From Pseudomonadota bacterium (GTDB lineage Bacteria > Pseudomonadota > Alphaproteobacteria > Acetobacterales > Acetobacteraceae): a stretch of 64,000 nt of DNA. The notes beneath the pieces were generated by a model. The model searched no databases and was not told where the DNA came from. It saw nothing but the letters and a program-made list of their open reading frames with translations. Every line of letters begins with the position of its first letter. Within the stretch, counting starts at the first letter, position 1. The position numbers and the translations under genes were made by a program. This document shows, piece after piece, positions 16,816 to 26,395 of this stretch. Location of the stretch: assembly GCA_021808055.1 (NCBI GenBank), contig JAKBCH010000003.1, positions 1 to 64,000 on the forward strand. The letters are read 5' to 3'.

Positions 16816-19200
16816 TTAGAACCTCGTACCAAAAGAGACGCGGAATTGTTGAACCTGGTCACCCCGTTGCTTGACCACGGGTTGGGCCAAAGAAAGATTG
16901 ATCAGGCCAAACGGTGTATTCCAGGATACGCCGATACCGGCGCCAACGCGCGGGGCAGAGCTGTTGAGCAACGTGGCCGAGCCAATGGTCCTGGCCCCCC
17001 ATAGCGACCCGACATCCACAAAGGCAAAACCGGAGACACCCAGATCTTTTGACACAGGCAGCGGAAAGTGCAGCTCCGTTGATTGGGTCCACATATACCG
17101 CCCGCCAATCTGGCCACCGCTGCTGGTGAGCGTACCAGAGCTGTTATAAACCGGTTCAACATATGGGCCGATACCGCCATCGGCAAAGCCGCGCAGACTA
17201 TCGCCACCCAGGAAGAAGCGATCTTCGATTTTATCCTGGTAGCCACCGATATCTTTAAGATACCCTGCCGTAGCGCCGAATTTCAGCACCCAGTTCGGGT
17301 TGCCAAAAATACGTTCCAGCGGGATGTAATAAGAGACATCCGGGCTTATGCGAATATATTTGGCACCGCCGCCAAGCCCGGCAAAGTCCGTGCTCAAGTC
17401 CATCAGCAAGCCGGAATGCGGGTTTTGATCATCGTCCAAATAATCGAAGCTCAACGTCTGGCTGATTTCCGACAAGGTCGATCTGCCGAACTCATTCTGA
17501 ATATAAATATTCGTGTTGCTGCCAGAAGGAATATTGTAAATGTTCCGCTGGCTAACCGTGTAAGTGAATGTCTGACGCACGTTCTGGTTGAAGCGATAGC
17601 CAAGCCGTACATCAGCCCCAATATCGCTTTCCGAATAAGAATAGCTCTGGCTTGTCGCGGTGTAAGAATTTGTGACCGTGCGGAAAAGATCCCACCCGGC
17701 GATGAGGTTGCGATCCAGAAAATATGGGTCGGTCACGCCCAGATTGATCTGTGTGCCACGTTGGGCAATCAACGTGTTGATGGACGCGTTGATGCCGGTG
17801 CCCAGAAAGTTGTTCTGGCTGAGACCGGTATTCAGCAACGCACCAAGAGACGTAGAATAACCACCGCCCAGAGAGAACTGGCCGGTCGCCTGCTCGGTTA
17901 CCGCCATGTTCATAATCACCTGCTGTGGTGTGGAACCGGGCGAGGTGGTTATATTTTCGGTTTTAAAGAAACCTAGATTTTTGACGTTCTCCGTCGACTG
18001 GTCAATCTTGCTTTGATTGTACGCATCCCCATCCGCTACAGTCATCTCGCGGCGAATCACCTTGTCTTCGGTGCGGGTATTGCCGGTGATGTCGACGCGC
18101 TGAATCCATACGCGCGGGCCATTTACCACATTCAGCACAATGGCGAGCGTGTGGGTTGCCGGGTCCGGGGTTACCTGCGGATTCACCGTGGCGAATGCAT
18201 AGCCCAAATTGAGCGCGCGCTTGTTCAACGCATCCACGCCTTCCTGCAAGGCATCACCATCGAACCAGTCGCCTTTGGAAAGCGGCACCAATCCGCGCAG
18301 ATCTTTCTCTGGCAGGTTCGGAATGCCAGACACAATCTTGAGTGAGCCGATTTTGTACCGCTCTCCCTCGCTAAGCGTGTAGGTCAAATAGAAGGATTTA
18401 CGATCCGGGCTCAGATTGGCGTTGGCGCCAATAATCTGGAAATCAGCATAGCCTTTGTGGAAATAAAATTTATGCAGCAGATATTCGTCGTACTGAATCC
18501 GCTCCGGCATATAGACAACCGCACCGGAGAGGAACCGCCACCAGGCTTGTTGCCGGCTGGAGACCACGTCACGCAACGCTGATTGCGAGAAATGCTGGTT
18601 CCCGATGAAGGTGATGCGGCTGATCTTGGTCGCCGCCCCTTCATCACACTGGAACACCACATTTACACGGTTATCCGGCAGCTTGATGATGTTCGCCGTC
18701 ACCTGCGCGTTGTAATGGCCTTTCGCGGCATAGGCGTCCAGCAATGCGCGCCGGGCTGCCTCAGCCGCCTGGGGCGTGTAAACCGAGCGCGGCGTAAGGG
18801 CCACGGCAGCTGCCGCGTCCTTGTCAGACAGCGCCTTGTTACCGGAAAAAAACACCTGGTCTATCGTAGGATTCTCAACCACGGCAACGTTCAGATTGCT
18901 GCCATCACGTGTGATGTTCACGCTCTGGAACAGCCCCGTGGCATAGAGTGTTTTTACCGACTGGTTGATCTTTTCCGGGTCGAAAGCATCGCCTGGCTGA
19001 ACCACCATATAAGCGATGATCGTGCTGCTCTCGATGCGTTGATTGCCGGTGACATTGATGGCGGCAATGGTGCCCCCCGCCGGAATTGCGGCGTCCTGGA
19101 CCGTTGCGGCAAGTGCCGCAGCGCCAAGGCCAGGGGCCGTAAGCATTGCCGGTAGCAAGCATACAGATGCCAGAAGGACGGAGCGCGGCTTTAGTAGCAA
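16816..19200 (-). CDS. bamA: Outer membrane protein assembly factor BamA
   Basis: BamA is the central beta-barrel of the complex that folds outer-membrane proteins. Five POTRA repeats occupy roughly residues 40-400 (first: INVTGNQRIESSTIIAYM), then the C-terminal barrel with GVSWNTPFGLINLSLAQPV and a terminal aromatic residue (VSFGTRF). There is no ATG before the signal peptide: the first ATG would fall inside its hydrophobic core. A TTG at 19200 with GGGAG 7 bases upstream gives the signal LLKPRSVLLASVCLLPAML and is my choice. An upstream TTG at 19287 is possible but adds 29 non-signal residues. It follows rseP. Confidence 0.95.
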   Translation of the reverse strand: MLLKPRSVLLASVCLLPAMLTAPGLGAAALAATVQDAAIPAGGTIAAINVTGNQRIESSTIIAYMVVQPGDAFDPEKINQSVKTLYATGLFQSVNITRDGSNLNVAVVENPTIDQVFFSGNKALSDKDAAAAVALTPRSVYTPQAAEAARRALLDAYAAKGHYNAQVTANIIKLPDNRVNVVFQCDEGAATKISRITFIGNQHFSQSALRDVVSSRQQAWWRFLSGAVVYMPERIQYDEYLLHKFYFHKGYADFQIIGANANLSPDRKSFYLTYTLSEGERYKIGSLKIVSGIPNLPEKDLRGLVPLSKGDWFDGDALQEGVDALNKRALNLGYAFATVNPQVTPDPATHTLAIVLNVVNGPRVWIQRVDITGNTRTEDKVIRREMTVADGDAYNQSKIDQSTENVKNLGFFKTENITTSPGSTPQQVIMNMAVTEQATGQFSLGGGYSTSLGALLNTGLSQNNFLGTGINASINTLIAQRGTQINLGVTDPYFLDRNLIAGWDLFRTVTNSYTATSQSYSYSESDIGADVRLGYRFNQNVRQTFTYTVSQRNIYNIPSGSNTNIYIQNEFGRSTLSEISQTLSFDYLDDDQNPHSGLLMDLSTDFAGLGGGAKYIRISPDVSYYIPLERIFGNPNWVLKFGATAGYLKDIGGYQDKIEDRFFLGGDSLRGFADGGIGPYVEPVYNSSGTLTSSGGQIGGRYMWTQSTELHFPLPVSKDLGVSGFAFVDVGSLWGARTIGSATLLNSSAPRVGAGIGVSWNTPFGLINLSLAQPVVKQRGDQVQQFRVSFGTRF

Positions 19201-19310
19201 TCGAAATCTCCCAACCAAAATCCCCGAAACCCGGGACTTGCTGTCTCGCGGCGTTTGGCATGCGAATGCCCGCCGGGCAAGGTGCAAGCACCGAATGACG
19301 CGGCTTTAGC

Positions 19311-20393
19311 CTAAAGTAAATGTGTGAACCATGCGACCGCCCCCAGCCTGGTGAGGTCATTAAATGTAACCAGCATCACCAATGAGAGAATAATCGCCAC
19401 CCCCACCCGCAACCCTGCCTCCCTGGCCTGTTCCGGCACCGGGCGGCGGATAAGCCCTTCCACGGCGTAGAACAGCAAATGACCACCATCCAGGATGGGG
19501 ATGGGGATGAGGTTGACGAGACCAAGATTGATTGAGAGCAACGCGATCAGATTAACCATCGCCACCACGCCAAGTGCTGCCGCCTGACCGGATATCTGCG
19601 CAATACCAAGCGGCCCCGCCAGATCCCGCAAGCCGCGATGCTGCACAATCAGGCTAGACATTCCGGCAAACCAGCCGGAAATCTGCTGACCTGTCTCCTG
19701 AAACGCCGCGGCTATCGCCTGCCCCGGCAGCAAGCGCTTCAGGCTCGATTCGGTGCCCACAACCCCCAAACGGCCGATCTCGGTGCCATCCATGCTGGCC
19801 TGCCCGACCGTCACCGGCAGCATCAGCTGCTTGCCCGCGCGCTCAATGGTAAAATCCAGCACCGAATCGGGATGGGCAACGACGATCTGCTGCAAATCGA
19901 CGAAGTTTTTAATGGGCGCACTACCTATGGCAAGCACCCGGTCCCCAGCCAGGAGATGCGAGGCGGCTGCCGACGAGCCAGGCTGAATCTGGCTCAACAC
20001 AGGCTGTGTGGTAAGTTGCCCGGCTGTCATGAACAGCCCGGCGTAAACCACCACCGCCAAAAGCAAATTGGCCAACGGCCCCGCCGCCACGATCACCGCT
20101 TTCGAGCTCAATGATGCCGCCCCAAAGGAACCTGGCCGCGCCGAGGCTGAACCCTGGTCATCGCCCCAACCCAGCATTTTTACATAACCGCCGAGCGGAA
20201 TCACCGAAACTTGCCACACCGTGCCGGATTTTGCCCTCCGCCTGAGCAAGGCCGGGCCAAACCCGATCGAGAATGTTTCGACCGTTACCCCCTGGCTACG
20301 CGCGGCAAGATAATGCCCCATCTCGTGCACAAAAATCAGCACGCCAATCTCGAAAACGAAAGCAATAATGGTGCGCAGAAAATCCAGCATCAT
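19311..20393 (-). CDS. rseP: RIP zinc metalloprotease RseP
   Basis: A site-2 intramembrane protease that in relatives cleaves anti-sigma factors and remnant signal peptides. The 360-residue protein has the catalytic HEMGH in its first membrane segment, a PDZ domain in the middle (about residues 125-210) and the second catalytic motif LDGGH in the third membrane segment. GFGPALLRRRAKSGT and IPLGGYVKMLG are family hallmarks. It has one PDZ region rather than the two of E. coli RseP, as is usual for alphaproteobacteria. Its start overlaps the dxr stop. Confidence 0.96.
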   Translation of the reverse strand: MMLDFLRTIIAFVFEIGVLIFVHEMGHYLAARSQGVTVETFSIGFGPALLRRRAKSGTVWQVSVIPLGGYVKMLGWGDDQGSASARPGSFGAASLSSKAVIVAAGPLANLLLAVVVYAGLFMTAGQLTTQPVLSQIQPGSSAAASHLLAGDRVLAIGSAPIKNFVDLQQIVVAHPDSVLDFTIERAGKQLMLPVTVGQASMDGTEIGRLGVVGTESSLKRLLPGQAIAAAFQETGQQISGWFAGMSSLIVQHRGLRDLAGPLGIAQISGQAAALGVVAMVNLIALLSINLGLVNLIPIPILDGGHLLFYAVEGLIRRPVPEQAREAGLRVGVAIILSLVMLVTFNDLTRLGAVAWFTHLL

Positions 20394-21559
20394 CAGGCCG
20401 CCTTGGCTTTTGCCAACGCCTTGGTGGCGGCGGCGCGTGCGGCAGTGTCTATGGCAAGCACAGCGGCAATATCCGGCACTGGCGAGGCTCCCAGCTCCTG
20501 CATCACCGCCTCAACGGTTGCGGCGATATCCAGAAAGCCGATCTTGCGGTCCAGAAAAGCTGCCACAGCCACCTCATTGGCCGCGTTCAGCACCGCGGGG
20601 GCACCAGCACCAGCCGCCAGCGCTTCCCGCGCCAAACGCAGCGCCGGGAAGCGCGTTTCATCCGGTGCGTGAAATTCCAGGCGCGCAACCTGCACAAGGT
20701 CCAGCTTCGGTGCCAATGTGGCAAGCCGCTTTGGCCAAGCCAGCGCATGGGCGATGGGAATGCGCATATCCGGCGCGCCAAGCTGCGCCAGCACCGAACC
20801 ATCAGCATAGCAGACCATGCCGTGAATAATTGATTGCGGATGCACCAGCACTTCAATTTGTTCAGATGACAGCGAAAATAATCTCGCAGCCTCAATAACT
20901 TCCAAGCCTTTATTAAACATAGTCGCGCTGTCAATGGAGATTTTGGCACCCATCGACCAAACCGGGTGCCGTAAGGCTGCCTCCCGGGTTATGCCGCGCA
21001 TCTCCTCCAGACTGTGGTTTCGGAAAGGCCCACCGGATGCGGTGAGCACAATTTTCTCCACCTGCTTGGTGTTGCCGTCCGCCATCGCCTGAAGGATGGC
21101 GTTGTGCTCGGAATCCACGGGCAGAAGGGTGGCACCGGCGGCTTCAACCTCACGCAAAAACACATCCCCAGCGGAAACCAAGGATTCCTTGCAGGCAAAG
21201 GCGATGGTGCCGCCCTGGCGCACGGCCGCCAATGTGGGTTCCAGCCCGGCGGTGCCGGTAATGGCGCACATCGTCCAGTCCGCCTTGCGCCCGGCTGCCT
21301 CCAGCACGGCTTCGCGGCCACCGGCAACCTCAAGCCCCGTGCCAGCCAGCGCCTCGCGCAAACTGGAGAGCAACGTCTCATCCGAGATCACGCTAATCTC
21401 CGGGCGGAATCGGCGGGCCTGTTCGGCCAGCAGCGCGATGTTATGCCCGCCCACCAACGCGCAAACCCGATAAGCGGATGGATTTTCTTTCACAAGATCA
21501 AGAGTCTGCGTGCCGACGCTACCCGTGGACCCCAGGATTGTCAGCCGCTTTACCCCCAT
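20393..21559 (-). CDS. dxr: 1-deoxy-D-xylulose 5-phosphate reductoisomerase
   Basis: DXR makes 2-C-methyl-D-erythritol 4-phosphate, the committed step of the MEP isoprenoid pathway, which supplies undecaprenyl and quinone side chains. The 388-residue protein opens with the NADPH-binding ILGSTGSVGTQTLDLV and contains the metal-binding PVDSEHNAI and LTASGGPFR blocks. SMGAKISIDSATMFNKGLE follows. It overlaps cdsA by 10 bp (ATGGGGGTAA) and rseP at its end. Confidence 0.97.
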   Translation of the reverse strand: MGVKRLTILGSTGSVGTQTLDLVKENPSAYRVCALVGGHNIALLAEQARRFRPEISVISDETLLSSLREALAGTGLEVAGGREAVLEAAGRKADWTMCAITGTAGLEPTLAAVRQGGTIAFACKESLVSAGDVFLREVEAAGATLLPVDSEHNAILQAMADGNTKQVEKIVLTASGGPFRNHSLEEMRGITREAALRHPVWSMGAKISIDSATMFNKGLEVIEAARLFSLSSEQIEVLVHPQSIIHGMVCYADGSVLAQLGAPDMRIPIAHALAWPKRLATLAPKLDLVQVARLEFHAPDETRFPALRLAREALAAGAGAPAVLNAANEVAVAAFLDRKIGFLDIAATVEAVMQELGASPVPDIAAVLAIDTAARAAATKALAKAKAA

Positions 21560-22365
21560 AACCCCATGCCTCCATGCATACCGGCCGCAAGCAATGCTGC
21601 CAAAGGTGCCGCCGTTAAAAATCCATCCAGCCGGTCAAATAAACCGCCATGGCCAGGAATCGTCCGGGCGGAATCTTTCACACCCAGTTTGCGCTTGATG
21701 GCGCTTTCCAGCAAATCTCCAGCCTGGGCGATGAAGCTCAATACCAGCCCCACACCGAAGGCGTGAAGCGGCGCGCCAAGTGTCGCCGCTGCCAACCCCG
21801 CGCCGCACGCGCCGCCAGCAACCAGGCCGCCGAGCGCGCCGCTCCAGGTTTTGCCGGGCGAAATCCGTGGTGCCAGCTTGGCACCGCCCAGCAACCGCCC
21901 AACAGCGTAAGCCCCTATATCCGTGCCCCAGATCACCAGAATCAGATACGCAGTATCCTCAAGCCCCACACCCGGCTGCTGGCGCAGCCAGATTAAACAC
22001 ACGCCACCCAGCCCCGCATAAGGCACGCCCGCGGCCGCAAACCGGCTGTAGGACAACAAAGCCATAAATGTTATAAAAACAATGGATTGTAAACCATGTA
22101 TCATACCGAATATGCTAGTTGTTAGCCATATCAGCGTGAGCAGCCCTGCAAAATGCCAGGCATGACGCAGCTTAGAAAGCCGTGCCCATTCGTGCCCCAG
22201 CCCGGCCATAGCCACGCCAATCAGCATTGTCCACGCCAATCCGCCGCGCCACAGGCAAAACAACGCAATCGGCCCAAGTACCAAAGCTGAAGCCGCACGG
22301 AGATACAGGTCCGACCAACGGTTGTTCCTGGCTGGTTTGTCAAAAGGCTCAGACAGGGCGGGCAC
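21550..22365 (-). CDS. cdsA: Phosphatidate cytidylyltransferase
   Basis: CdsA makes CDP-diacylglycerol from phosphatidate and CTP, feeding all phospholipid synthesis. The 271-residue integral membrane protein has several hydrophobic spans and ends with the family signature SAIKRKLGVKDS, then GHGGLFDRLDG. There is no ATG in the right place. A GTG at 22365, overlapping the last codons of uppS, gives a start of the usual length (PALSEPFDKPARNNRWSDL) and is typical of coupled genes. A longer frame into uppS is ignored. Confidence 0.94.
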   Translation of the reverse strand: MPALSEPFDKPARNNRWSDLYLRAASALVLGPIALFCLWRGGLAWTMLIGVAMAGLGHEWARLSKLRHAWHFAGLLTLIWLTTSIFGMIHGLQSIVFITFMALLSYSRFAAAGVPYAGLGGVCLIWLRQQPGVGLEDTAYLILVIWGTDIGAYAVGRLLGGAKLAPRISPGKTWSGALGGLVAGGACGAGLAAATLGAPLHAFGVGLVLSFIAQAGDLLESAIKRKLGVKDSARTIPGHGGLFDRLDGFLTAAPLAALLAAGMHGGMGLWG

Positions 22366-23059
22366 CGAACCTGCGCTCCCTGCCCGCAAACTCCTCCAGG
22401 GCGTTGGCAAAATCCTGCCCACAAAAATCTGGCCACAGCACTTTGGTGAACCAGATTTCGGCGTAAGCCAGCTGCCAGAGCAAAAAATTACTAATGCGCT
22501 GCTCACCAGAGGTGCGAATCACCAGATCAGGGTCTGGAATCTCCGCTGTGAACAGAAAATTCGTGAAATTCTGCTCTGTCAGCTCATCGGGCTTTATTCC
22601 GGCCTCTATGGCCCTGCGAGCTGCCGTCACAATTTCAGCCCTGCCGCCGTAGGAAAGGGCGAGCACCAAGGTGAGGCGTTTGTTTTCGGCTGTTTTGCGT
22701 TCCGCTGCCTCAAGCTCCTGCGCCAGAACCTCGCCGAAGCGTTCGCGCTCGCCGATCACCTGCAGGCGCACACCCTCGGCATGAAGTTCAGCCAGCTCAG
22801 AGCGCAAATAATGTTTGAGCAGAAATGTGAGGTCTTGCACCTCGCCCGCTGGGCGTTGCCAGTTCTCGGAGGAAAAGGCGAACAAGGTAAGATAGCGCAC
22901 CCCATGGTTCACCGCCGCCTCAATAACCCGGCGCACGGCCTTCGCACCCTCGCGGTGGCCAGCCACACGCGGCAAGCCTCTGGTTGCGGCCCAGCGCCCA
23001 TTGCCATCCATAATGATAGCAACATGCGATGGCACAGAATGGGAGGTGGCGTCTGCCAT
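22349..23059 (-). CDS. uppS: Di-trans,poly-cis-undecaprenyl diphosphate synthase
   Basis: UppS condenses isopentenyl diphosphate units to make the C55 carrier lipid for cell-wall and O-antigen synthesis. The 236-residue protein has the catalytic block HVAIIMDGNGRWA, GHREGAKAVRRV, LFAFSSENWQRP and the C-terminal DLVIRTSGEQRISNFLLWQL. The length is normal. It starts one base into the frr stop region, so is translationally coupled to it. Confidence 0.97.
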   Translation of the reverse strand: MADATSHSVPSHVAIIMDGNGRWAATRGLPRVAGHREGAKAVRRVIEAAVNHGVRYLTLFAFSSENWQRPAGEVQDLTFLLKHYLRSELAELHAEGVRLQVIGERERFGEVLAQELEAAERKTAENKRLTLVLALSYGGRAEIVTAARRAIEAGIKPDELTEQNFTNFLFTAEIPDPDLVIRTSGEQRISNFLLWQLAYAEIWFTKVLWPDFCGQDFANALEEFAGRERRFGARPV

Positions 23060-23622
23060 TAAACCTGCCGGATATCCTTTTCTTTTTCCGAAAAATGATC
23101 GTCCACGCGTTTAATGTAGCCGTCCGTCAGCTTCTGCACCTTATCCGCCCAGTCACGCTCTTCATCTTCAGAGATTTCGGACTTCTTCTGCAAGGCTTTG
23201 ATCTGCTCCATGCCGTCGCGCCGCACTCCGCGCACGGCAATACGCGCGGCTTCAGCGTATTTATTGGCTGTTTTCACCAGCTCAATGCGGCGTTCTTCGG
23301 TGAGCACCGGCAGCGGCACGCGAATCGTCTGGCCGTCCGGCTGCGGGTTCAGGCCCAACCCGCAATCGCGAATCGCCGCCACTGTGGAATTGACCATCGA
23401 GCGGTCCCATACCTGCACGGTGATCATCCGCGCTTCCGGCACGGCGATGGTGGCCACCTGGTTCAGCGGCATCATCGATCCATAGGCCTCCACCTTCACC
23501 GGCTCCAGCAGTGCCGGGCTGGCGCGGCCGGTCCGAAGGCCGGAGAACTCGCGCCTTAAGGCTTCAAGCGCGCCATCCATGCGGCGGGTAAGATCAGTCG
23601 TGATCGTATCTAAATCGGTCAT
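23059..23622 (-). CDS. frr: Ribosome recycling factor
   Basis: RRF splits post-termination ribosomes together with EF-G. The 187-residue protein is all of the usual length with TGRASPALLEPVKVEAYG, the conserved PVLTEERRIELVK, and a C-terminal helix ending in DIRQV. ATG at 23622 (MTDLDTITTDL) is chosen over one 15 codons earlier that would extend the protein beyond the family start. It lies 16 bp after pyrH. Confidence 0.97.
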   Translation of the reverse strand: MTDLDTITTDLTRRMDGALEALRREFSGLRTGRASPALLEPVKVEAYGSMMPLNQVATIAVPEARMITVQVWDRSMVNSTVAAIRDCGLGLNPQPDGQTIRVPLPVLTEERRIELVKTANKYAEAARIAVRGVRRDGMEQIKALQKKSEISEDEERDWADKVQKLTDGYIKRVDDHFSEKEKDIRQV

Positions 23623-23638
23623 GTGACGAACCTTCTTT

Positions 23639-24361
23639 TCAGCACTCGATAATCCGGGTGAAGGCACCTTCGCCGCGCATCACGGCAGCGAAAGCGCCCG
23701 GGGCATGGATGTTAAAGACGAGAATCGGCAGCTTGTTTTCCCGGCTCAAAGAAATTGCGGCGGCATCCATAACATTCAGGTCACGCGCCAGAACATCCAA
23801 ATAAGTTAGCTCTTCGTAACGCTTGGCATTCTGGTCTTTGCGCGGGTCGGCCGAATAAACGCCATCCACCTGCGTGCCCTTCAGCATTGCGTCGCATTTC
23901 ATCTCGGTGGCGCGCAGGGCGGCAGCGGTGTCTGTGGTGAAAAACGGGTTGCCGGTGCCGGCGGCGAAAATCACCACCCTGCCCTTTTCCATATGCCGTT
24001 CGGCCCGGCGGCGGATATAGGGTTCGCAGACAGACTCCATGGAGATGGCGCTCTGCACCCGGGTCGGCACACCCATTTTTTCCAGCGCAGACTGCATACC
24101 CAGCGCATTCATCACCGTGGCCAGCATTCCCATGTAATCAGCCTGGGCACGGTCCATGCCCGCCGCCGCACCGGCGATGCCACGGAAGATATTGCCGCCG
24201 CCGATCACCAGACAAACCTGCACCCCCATGGCGATCACATCACGCACATCCGCGGCAATGGTTTTCACCGTCTCCGTGTCCAGCCCGTAATCGCGCTTGC
24301 CCATCAGGGCTTCGCCGGAAACCTTCAGCAGAACACGCTTATATTGAGGATTGCTGGGCAT
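23639..24361 (-). CDS. pyrH: UMP kinase
   Basis: PyrH phosphorylates UMP to UDP and belongs to the amino-acid-kinase fold. The 240-residue protein has KVSGEALMG near the N-terminus, [12 protein letters not shown], the UMP-site block [18 protein letters not shown] and the substrate segment [12 protein letters not shown]. It follows tsf by 76 bp that include a possible hairpin. Confidence 0.97.
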   Translation of the reverse strand: MPSNPQYKRVLLKVSGEALMGKRDYGLDTETVKTIAADVRDVIAMGVQVCLVIGGGNIFRGIAGAAAGMDRAQADYMGMLATVMNALGMQSALEKMGVPTRVQSAISMESVCEPYIRRRAERHMEKGRVVIFAAGTGNPFFTTDTAAALRATEMKCDAMLKGTQVDGVYSADPRKDQNAKRYEELTYLDVLARDLNVMDAAAISLSRENKLPILVFNIHAPGAFAAVMRGEGAFTRIIEC

Positions 24362-24379
24362 GGAAGGTCCTTATAGGAA

Positions 24380-24411
24380 GGGCGGTGCCGTGCAAAATGC
24401 CCGGACCGCCC
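24380..24411. terminator. Inverted repeat between tsf and pyrH
   Basis: The arms GGGCGGT (24380-24386) and ACCGCCC (24405-24411) can pair around an 18-base loop in the tsf-pyrH spacer. There is no T-run, so it may be an RNA stability or attenuation element rather than a true terminator. Confidence 0.35.
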
Positions 24412-24437
24412 CATGGGTAGCGCAAAGGCGGAAAGGA

Positions 24438-25343
24438 TTAAACCCCGGCCGCCGCAGCAACTTCAGCGGCGAAATCAGAGACTTCCTTTTCGATGCCTTC
24501 GCCGAGGGTAAAGCGCACGAAGCGGGAGACATTGCTGCCAGCCTTCTTCACGACATCTTTCACCTTGCTCTCGCCGTCATGCACCCAGACCTGCTCCAGC
24601 AGCACCACGTCCTCGTAATACTTCTTCACACGGCCTTCGACCATCTTCTCGATAATGGCTTCGGGTTTGCCGGAAGCGCGGGCCTGGTCGGAGAGCACAT
24701 TCTTTTCACGTTCCAGCGCAGCGGGGTCTACTTCGGCAACGGAGAGTGCTTCCGGGCGGGCGGCGGCCACATGCATACCGATCTGGCGGCCAAGCTGCTC
24801 CAACGCCTCGTTGGCATTGCCCTCAAGGCCAACAATAACGCCGATTTTGCCCAGGCCCGGCTTCAGCGCGCCATGGATATAAGCGGCAGCGGTGCCACCC
24901 GGCACGTTGATCACGGCAACCCGGCGGACATTCATGTTTTCGCCAATGGTGGCGACCAGATGCACGGCTTCATCGGCCACATTGCGCCCGGTGCCGGGGT
25001 AAGCGGTCGCCTTCAAAGCCTCCACGTCTTCACCCACATCCAGCGCCAGCTTGGCAACGGTTTCCACATAGGTCTGGAAGGCTTCGTTGCGGGCGACGAA
25101 ATCCGTCTCGGCATTGATCTCGACCATGGCAACCTTGCCAGGCGCCAGTGCAACGCCAACCAGACCCTCGGCGGCCACGCGGCCAGACTTCTTGGCGGCG
25201 GCGGAAAGGCCTTTCTTACGCAGCCAGTCGATCGCGGCTTCCTTGTCGCCATTCGTCTCAACCAGCGCCTTCTTGCAGTCCATCATGCCTGCGCCGGTGG
25301 TCTCACGCAGGTCTTTCACCAGGGCAGCGGTAATTTCGGCCAT
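24438..25343 (-). CDS. tsf: Translation elongation factor Ts
   Basis: EF-Ts exchanges GDP for GTP on EF-Tu. The 301-residue protein starts [20 protein letters not shown], matching the family N-terminus, followed by [13 protein letters not shown] and the core signature [17 protein letters not shown]. The ATG at 25343 is preferred over one 15 codons upstream in the intergenic hairpin. It follows rpsB, the universal order. Confidence 0.97.
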   Translation of the reverse strand: MAEITAALVKDLRETTGAGMMDCKKALVETNGDKEAAIDWLRKKGLSAAAKKSGRVAAEGLVGVALAPGKVAMVEINAETDFVARNEAFQTYVETVAKLALDVGEDVEALKATAYPGTGRNVADEAVHLVATIGENMNVRRVAVINVPGGTAAAYIHGALKPGLGKIGVIVGLEGNANEALEQLGRQIGMHVAAARPEALSVAEVDPAALEREKNVLSDQARASGKPEAIIEKMVEGRVKKYYEDVVLLEQVWVHDGESKVKDVVKKAGSNVSRFVRFTLGEGIEKEVSDFAAEVAAAAGV

Positions 25344-25366
25344 GTGTTTGCTCCTTACAAATGGTT

Positions 25367-25393
25367 GCGCGGCACCCTGGCCGGGCACCGCGC
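25367..25393. promoter_or_regulatory. Hairpin in the rpsB-tsf spacer
   Basis: The arms GCGCGG (25367-25372) and CCGCGC (25388-25393) enclose a GC-rich loop that can pair further. It lies in the 89-bp spacer between rpsB and tsf. There is no T-run. A partial attenuator or processing signal is possible, by inference from its position. Confidence 0.35.
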
Positions 25394-25432
25394 GAAATTT
25401 CTGGAATCTCCCGCCTTACGGCGCGGCGAAAA

Positions 25433-26191
25433 TCAGGCCTCGACCGAGGCCTCGCTCAACGCCGGTTCGGCCGCCGCACCCAAATCCACGCCGGAGGCAC
25501 CCATCTCAGCGGAAATACCATCCAGCACCGCACCAGCGACCATGTCGCAATAGAGCGTAATCGCGCGAATCGCGTCATCATTGCCGGGAATCGGGTAGGT
25601 CACGCCAGCAGGGTCGGAGTTGGAATCGAGAATGGCAACAACCGGGATACCAAGCTTGTTGGCCTCCTCAATCGCCAGCTTCTCCTTGTTGGTGTCGATC
25701 ACGAACAGAATATCCGGCAGGCCGCCCATATCCTTAATGCCGCCAAGTGCGCGCTCCAGCTTCTCCCGGTCACGGGTGAAGTTCAGGATTTCCTTCTTGG
25801 AATAGCCCTGAGCCTCGCCGGTCAGCATCTCGTCCATCTGGCGCAAGCGCTTGATGGAACCGGTGATGGTCTTCCAGTTGGTAAGCATTCCGCCCAGCCA
25901 GCGGTGGTTCACATAATACTGCCCGCAACGCTGCGCGGCATCGGCCACGTAATCGGCGGCGGCGCGCTTGGTGCCAACAAACAGCACGCGGCCACCGGCA
26001 GCGGTCACATCGCGAATCGCCTTCAGCGCGCGTTCAGCCAGAGGAACGGTCTGCTGCAGGTCGATAATATGGACCTGGTTGCGCACACCGAACAGAAACG
26101 GCGCCATGCGCGGGTTCCAGCGGCGGGTGTTGTGGCCAAAATGCACGCCGGCTTCAAGCAGCTGGCGCAGGGATACATCGGGAAGTGCCAT
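25433..26191 (-). CDS. rpsB: 30S ribosomal protein S2
   Basis: S2 is a 30S subunit protein binding near S1 and the head. The 252-residue protein has the family signatures [48 protein letters not shown] and the C-terminal [10 protein letters not shown] block. A short acidic tail follows. It is the first gene of the long leftward rpsB-tsf-pyrH-frr run. Confidence 0.98.
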   Translation of the reverse strand: MALPDVSLRQLLEAGVHFGHNTRRWNPRMAPFLFGVRNQVHIIDLQQTVPLAERALKAIRDVTAAGGRVLFVGTKRAAADYVADAAQRCGQYYVNHRWLGGMLTNWKTITGSIKRLRQMDEMLTGEAQGYSKKEILNFTRDREKLERALGGIKDMGGLPDILFVIDTNKEKLAIEEANKLGIPVVAILDSNSDPAGVTYPIPGNDDAIRAITLYCDMVAGAVLDGISAEMGASGVDLGAAAEPALSEASVEA

Positions 26192-26370
26192 TGGCAGTTC
26201 TCTTTCCTATATCAATCCGGTTCTATCCTCCGCGGGGGAAGCACCTTACGGCACCGGACCTTACAGGCTATCGCCCGGATAGGCCCCCGCGTGTGAATTT
26301 GCCCGCACAATGCGAGCGCCCGCCCTATCGCTTATTTTTGCCCAAAGTTCAAGCCGCGCAAAAATCCGAA

Positions 26371-26388
26371 GGGCGGCCGGAGCCGCCC
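26371..26388 (-). terminator. Stem-loop after tolB
   Basis: A perfect 7-bp stem, GGGCGGC (26371-26377) and GCCGCCC (26382-26388) with a CGGA loop, lies 7 bases past the tolB stop. On the minus strand a short T-run follows a few bases later (ATTTTT), so it likely ends the tol operon and separates it from the rpsB promoter region. Confidence 0.6.
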
Positions 26389-26395
26389 TTTTCGT

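Noticed and set aside
24351..25553. A 400-codon plus-strand frame antisense to tsf
   Set aside because: It mirrors the tsf coding frame in GC-rich DNA and has no recognisable domain; tsf is certain.
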